From the NCBI GenBank assembly GCA_013151465.1, contig JAADIF010000086.1, positions 1 to 15,974 on the forward strand: a stretch of 15,974 nucleotides of DNA. Reading direction: 5' to 3'. The notes under the pieces were generated by a model that saw only the letters and a list, made by a program, of their open reading frames with translations, was not told the DNA's origin and made no database searches. Source of the DNA: Microcaldota archaeon. Lineage in GTDB: Archaea > Aenigmatarchaeota > Aenigmatarchaeia > QMZP01 > QMZT01. A program made the translations under genes and the position numbers. This document shows, in pieces, positions 13,936 through 15,974 of the stretch (position 1 is its first letter; each line of letters opens with the position of its first letter).

Positions 13936-15477
13936 TTGAAGCTGAAAGTGAACCCGCTCAATTTTGAGGCAAACAAGCTTATAGTAATGCTCAATGCTGA
14001 GGATGCAAAAGAAATTGACGTAATGCCGCTTGAGCGGCTTGCAATAAGATACAAAAACAGGGAATGCGTGGCGATAGTTGACATATCAAACTCGCTTGTA
14101 AAGGAAGGGGAAATAGGACTTTCGATAGAAGTTTCCGGGGAACTGAAAACAAGACCGGAATCGGTAGTTACTGTCCGTATGACAACTCCTCCCAAGTCAG
14201 TCGAATTCATAAAAAAGAGGATGAGCGGAAAAGAGCTTTCAAAATCAGAAATAGAGCATATCATAAACGACACCGTCGAAAACAGGTTATCCGAGATAGA
14301 GTTGACAGCATTTGTCATGTCTTTGCATCACCGCAAAATGTCGATAAAAGAGGCAGCATACCTTTCCAAAGCGATGATAGGAACAAGCAAGACGCTCAAA
14401 CTTGGAAGGCGTGTGATCTATGACAAGCATTCGATAGGCGGCGTTCCCGGCGACAAGACATCAATTCTTGTTGTGCCTATAGTTGCGTCAATGGGACTCA
14501 CCATACCCAAGACATCATCAAGAGCGATAACATCTCCTGCCGGCACAGCGGACAGGTTTGAGTGCATTGCCCCCGTAGAGTTGGGCATAGATGAGATAGA
14601 GCGCGTTGTAAGAAAGACAGGAGGTTGTCTTGTATGGGGCGGAGCGGTTGACCTTGCGCCGGCTGATGATATGTTCATCAAGATAGAATACCCATTTTCC
14701 ATAGATCCGTTCCTTTTGCCTTCTGTCATGTCGAAGAAGAAGGCCGCCGGAGCAAAATACCTTGTCATTGATATCCCGACAGGGAAGGAAACAAAGGTCA
14801 AGACACTGAGAGAATACAGGGAACTTTCGGAGGGCTTTATTGAACTTGGAAAGAAGCTCGGAATCAAGGTGAGGACACTTTCAACTTTTGGTGACCAGCC
14901 GCTTGGACGCGCTGTCGGGCCGGCACTTGAAGCGCGTGAAGCGCTTTCCACAATCATGTGGAAGAGGCCGCCGATAGATCTTGTCGAGAAGGCAACGGCT
15001 GTTGCGGGTGTTCTTCTGGAGTTTGCAGGATACAAAAACGGCAAGAAGGTCGCACTGGACGCCTTAAAGAGCGGAAATGCGTATCGCAAACTGCGTGAAA
15101 TAATAAAGGAGCAGGGAGGAAATCCTGACATAAAGCCGGGCGATATAAAGGTGGGAAGGTTTAAGGTTTCTGTCAAATCGAAAAGCTCAGGGATAGTTGA
15201 ATGGATGAGCACCAAGGCAGTTGGCATCGTCGCAAGGGAGGCGGGCGCTCCAAAGGATAAGGGTGCGGGGATATATTTTCATAAGAAACTAAACGACAAA
15301 GTGAGAAAGGGCGACACGCTTTTTGAGATTTACGCAGAGAAGAAATACAAGCTCAGGAGGGCGCTTAACGCGCTTAACAGGACGCCTGTCATGAACGTGG
15401 ACACGAAGTTTGATATGGTGCTGAAGGTCTACCCAGAGGAAGATCGTGAAAGGTTCTATTTCATACTTGAAAGATGA
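13936..15477 (+). CDS. deoA: AMP phosphorylase (archaeal thymidine phosphorylase-like family)
   Basis: The enzyme phosphorolyses AMP (also CMP or UMP in studied homologues) to the base and ribose 1,5-bisphosphate. A ribose-1,5-bisphosphate isomerase then makes RuBP for RuBisCO. The 513-residue length matches archaeal AMP phosphorylase (about 503). Residues 1-84 are the archaeal N-terminal extension absent from bacterial thymidine phosphorylases. About 88-155 is the helical domain. The catalytic domain carries DKHSIGGVPGDKTS (163-176) and PKTSSRAITSPAGTAD (191-206), the phosphate and nucleotide binding signature. About 404-480 is the C-terminal PYNP-type domain. The start is TTG, backed by GGTGAT; no better ATG exists near the conserved N-terminus. 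It is second in the operon with rbcL. Confidence 0.96.
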   Translation: MKLKVNPLNFEANKLIVMLNAEDAKEIDVMPLERLAIRYKNRECVAIVDISNSLVKEGEIGLSIEVSGELKTRPESVVTVRMTTPPKSVEFIKKRMSGKELSKSEIEHIINDTVENRLSEIELTAFVMSLHHRKMSIKEAAYLSKAMIGTSKTLKLGRRVIYDKHSIGGVPGDKTSILVVPIVASMGLTIPKTSSRAITSPAGTADRFECIAPVELGIDEIERVVRKTGGCLVWGGAVDLAPADDMFIKIEYPFSIDPFLLPSVMSKKKAAGAKYLVIDIPTGKETKVKTLREYRELSEGFIELGKKLGIKVRTLSTFGDQPLGRAVGPALEAREALSTIMWKRPPIDLVEKATAVAGVLLEFAGYKNGKKVALDALKSGNAYRKLREIIKEQGGNPDIKPGDIKVGRFKVSVKSKSSGIVEWMSTKAVGIVAREAGAPKDKGAGIYFHKKLNDKVRKGDTLFEIYAEKKYKLRRALNALNRTPVMNVDTKFDMVLKVYPEEDRERFYFILER

Positions 15478-15480
15478 TGC

Positions 15481-15488
15481 TTTTTCGA
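15481..15488 (+). terminator. Possible T-tract terminator after AMP phosphorylase
   Basis: TTTTT (15481-15485) directly follows the stop codon, before the TATA region of the next gene. Short T-tracts can end archaeal transcripts; no hairpin is evident. Confidence 0.3.
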
Positions 15489-15491
15489 GAA

Positions 15492-15502
15492 TAATAAATT
15501 AA
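15492..15502 (+). promoter_or_regulatory. TATA region of the PH-domain protein gene
   Basis: TAATAAATTAA is centred about 26 bases before ATG 15523, and no Shine-Dalgarno is present. The gene seems separate from the RuBisCO operon. Confidence 0.45.
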
Positions 15503-15522
15503 GCCAAAACAAATTATTCCTC

Positions 15523-15974
15523 ATGGACGATTATTCCGGCAGGGTTACTGAGAATGATAAGAAGATTCTTTTTGTCATCAAGCCTCACATCTTCAATGCG
15601 ATTGTTCCTCATCTTGCAAGAAATCTCATATACGCGTTTCTGTTAAATGTGTGCATCTTTGGAGCTGTTTACATTGCGCAGGTGCTCGATATAATAAGAA
15701 ACATCATAGATTTCAGTTCATGGCTGTTATATCCTTTATTTTTCATAACTGCGCTTTTGCTTGCATTTATCCCGCTCATATGGAAAGTGGTGATATTTCT
15801 CAACACCCAGTATTTCTTTTATATAGATCGGATTGTAAAGGAGTTCGAGTTCTTCATCATCAGGAGGCAGTCGGTTTCATATGACAAGATTGTCGATGTC
15901 ACTATAGACATGTCTGTCTGGGACAGATTATGTAGAAGTGGTGACATAACATTACATACTGTAGAAAACAGAGC
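15523..15974 (+). CDS. Bacterial-PH-domain (bPH2/YdbS-like) membrane protein, cut by window edge
   Basis: The frame opens at ATG 15523 and remains open to the right edge (150 codons). Two hydrophobic segments are visible at about residues 33-54 and 65-91. They are followed by YFFYIDRIVKEFEFFII (97-113), VSYDKIVDVTID (118-129), WDRL (133-136) and GDITLHT (140-146). This arrangement, in which a y-x-kI-x-DV strand leads to an x-DRL and G-D-I strand, is typical of the bPH2 (formerly DUF304) family of bacterial and archaeal membrane proteins with a PH-like fold. Their function is not well defined. The C-terminus lies outside the window. The leaderless spacing of the upstream TATA region supports the start. 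Confidence 0.8.
   Translation, partial: MDDYSGRVTENDKKILFVIKPHIFNAIVPHLARNLIYAFLLNVCIFGAVYIAQVLDIIRNIIDFSSWLLYPLFFITALLLAFIPLIWKVVIFLNTQYFFYIDRIVKEFEFFIIRRQSVSYDKIVDVTIDMSVWDRLCRSGDITLHTVENR

Noticed and set aside
13722..14318. A 198-codon minus-strand open frame across the rbcL/AMP phosphorylase junction
   Set aside because: It overlaps two well-supported genes and its composition is typical of an antisense shadow.
14418..15227. A 269-codon minus-strand open frame inside the AMP phosphorylase gene
   Set aside because: It is a low-complexity S/P/F-rich shadow of a clearly conserved enzyme on the plus strand.
15651..15884. A 77-codon plus-strand open frame near the right edge
   Set aside because: It is out of frame with the PH-domain membrane protein that starts at 15523 and runs through this region with recognisable bPH2 motifs.

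Overview
The window looks like a chromosomal segment of an archaeon, most likely a DPANN-type or related uncultivated lineage; the exact phylum cannot be set from sequence alone. Support comes from an archaeal-type initiation factor 5A with its hypusine site, an archaeal form III RuBisCO next to an AMP phosphorylase, a type 2 IPP isomerase, and a promoter style (TATA-like box about 25-28 bases before the start codon, usually with no Shine-Dalgarno) expected of leaderless archaeal transcripts. Coding density is high. No intergenic gap exceeds about 125 bases, and I saw no tRNA, rRNA, CRISPR array, insertion sequence or integrase.

Left part (1-4.8 kb): a methyltransferase truncated by the window edge, divergent from aIF-5A; then, on the minus strand, a DUF4870-like membrane protein, a cysteine-rich membrane-anchored protein of unknown function, and a UvrD/Rep-type helicase with a C-terminal HRDC-like domain.

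Centre (4.8-9.7 kb): two exported carbohydrate-active enzymes point away from each other with a small MazG-like pyrophosphohydrolase gene between them. One is a lipoprotein with a clan GH-A glycosidase barrel. The other is a 1029-residue protein that resembles GH67 alpha-glucuronidases and carries a cysteine-rich TSP1-like module plus a duplicated C-terminal module. Together they suggest attack on an external uronic-acid-containing polysaccharide.

Right part (9.8-16 kb): an HD-domain nucleotidase-like gene is divergent from type 2 IPP isomerase (archaeal lipid synthesis). A minus-strand pair follows, encoding a small secreted protein and a P-loop kinase. Then comes the two-gene operon for form III RuBisCO and AMP phosphorylase, two of the three enzymes that convert AMP to 3-phosphoglycerate; ribose-1,5-bisphosphate isomerase is not in the window. 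A bacterial-PH-domain membrane protein runs off the right edge.

The most notable items are the GH67-like protein with its unusual C-terminal architecture and the pairing of two exported glycosidases. The RuBisCO/AMP phosphorylase operon is a known pathway, clearly preserved. I found no convincing entirely new multi-gene system.
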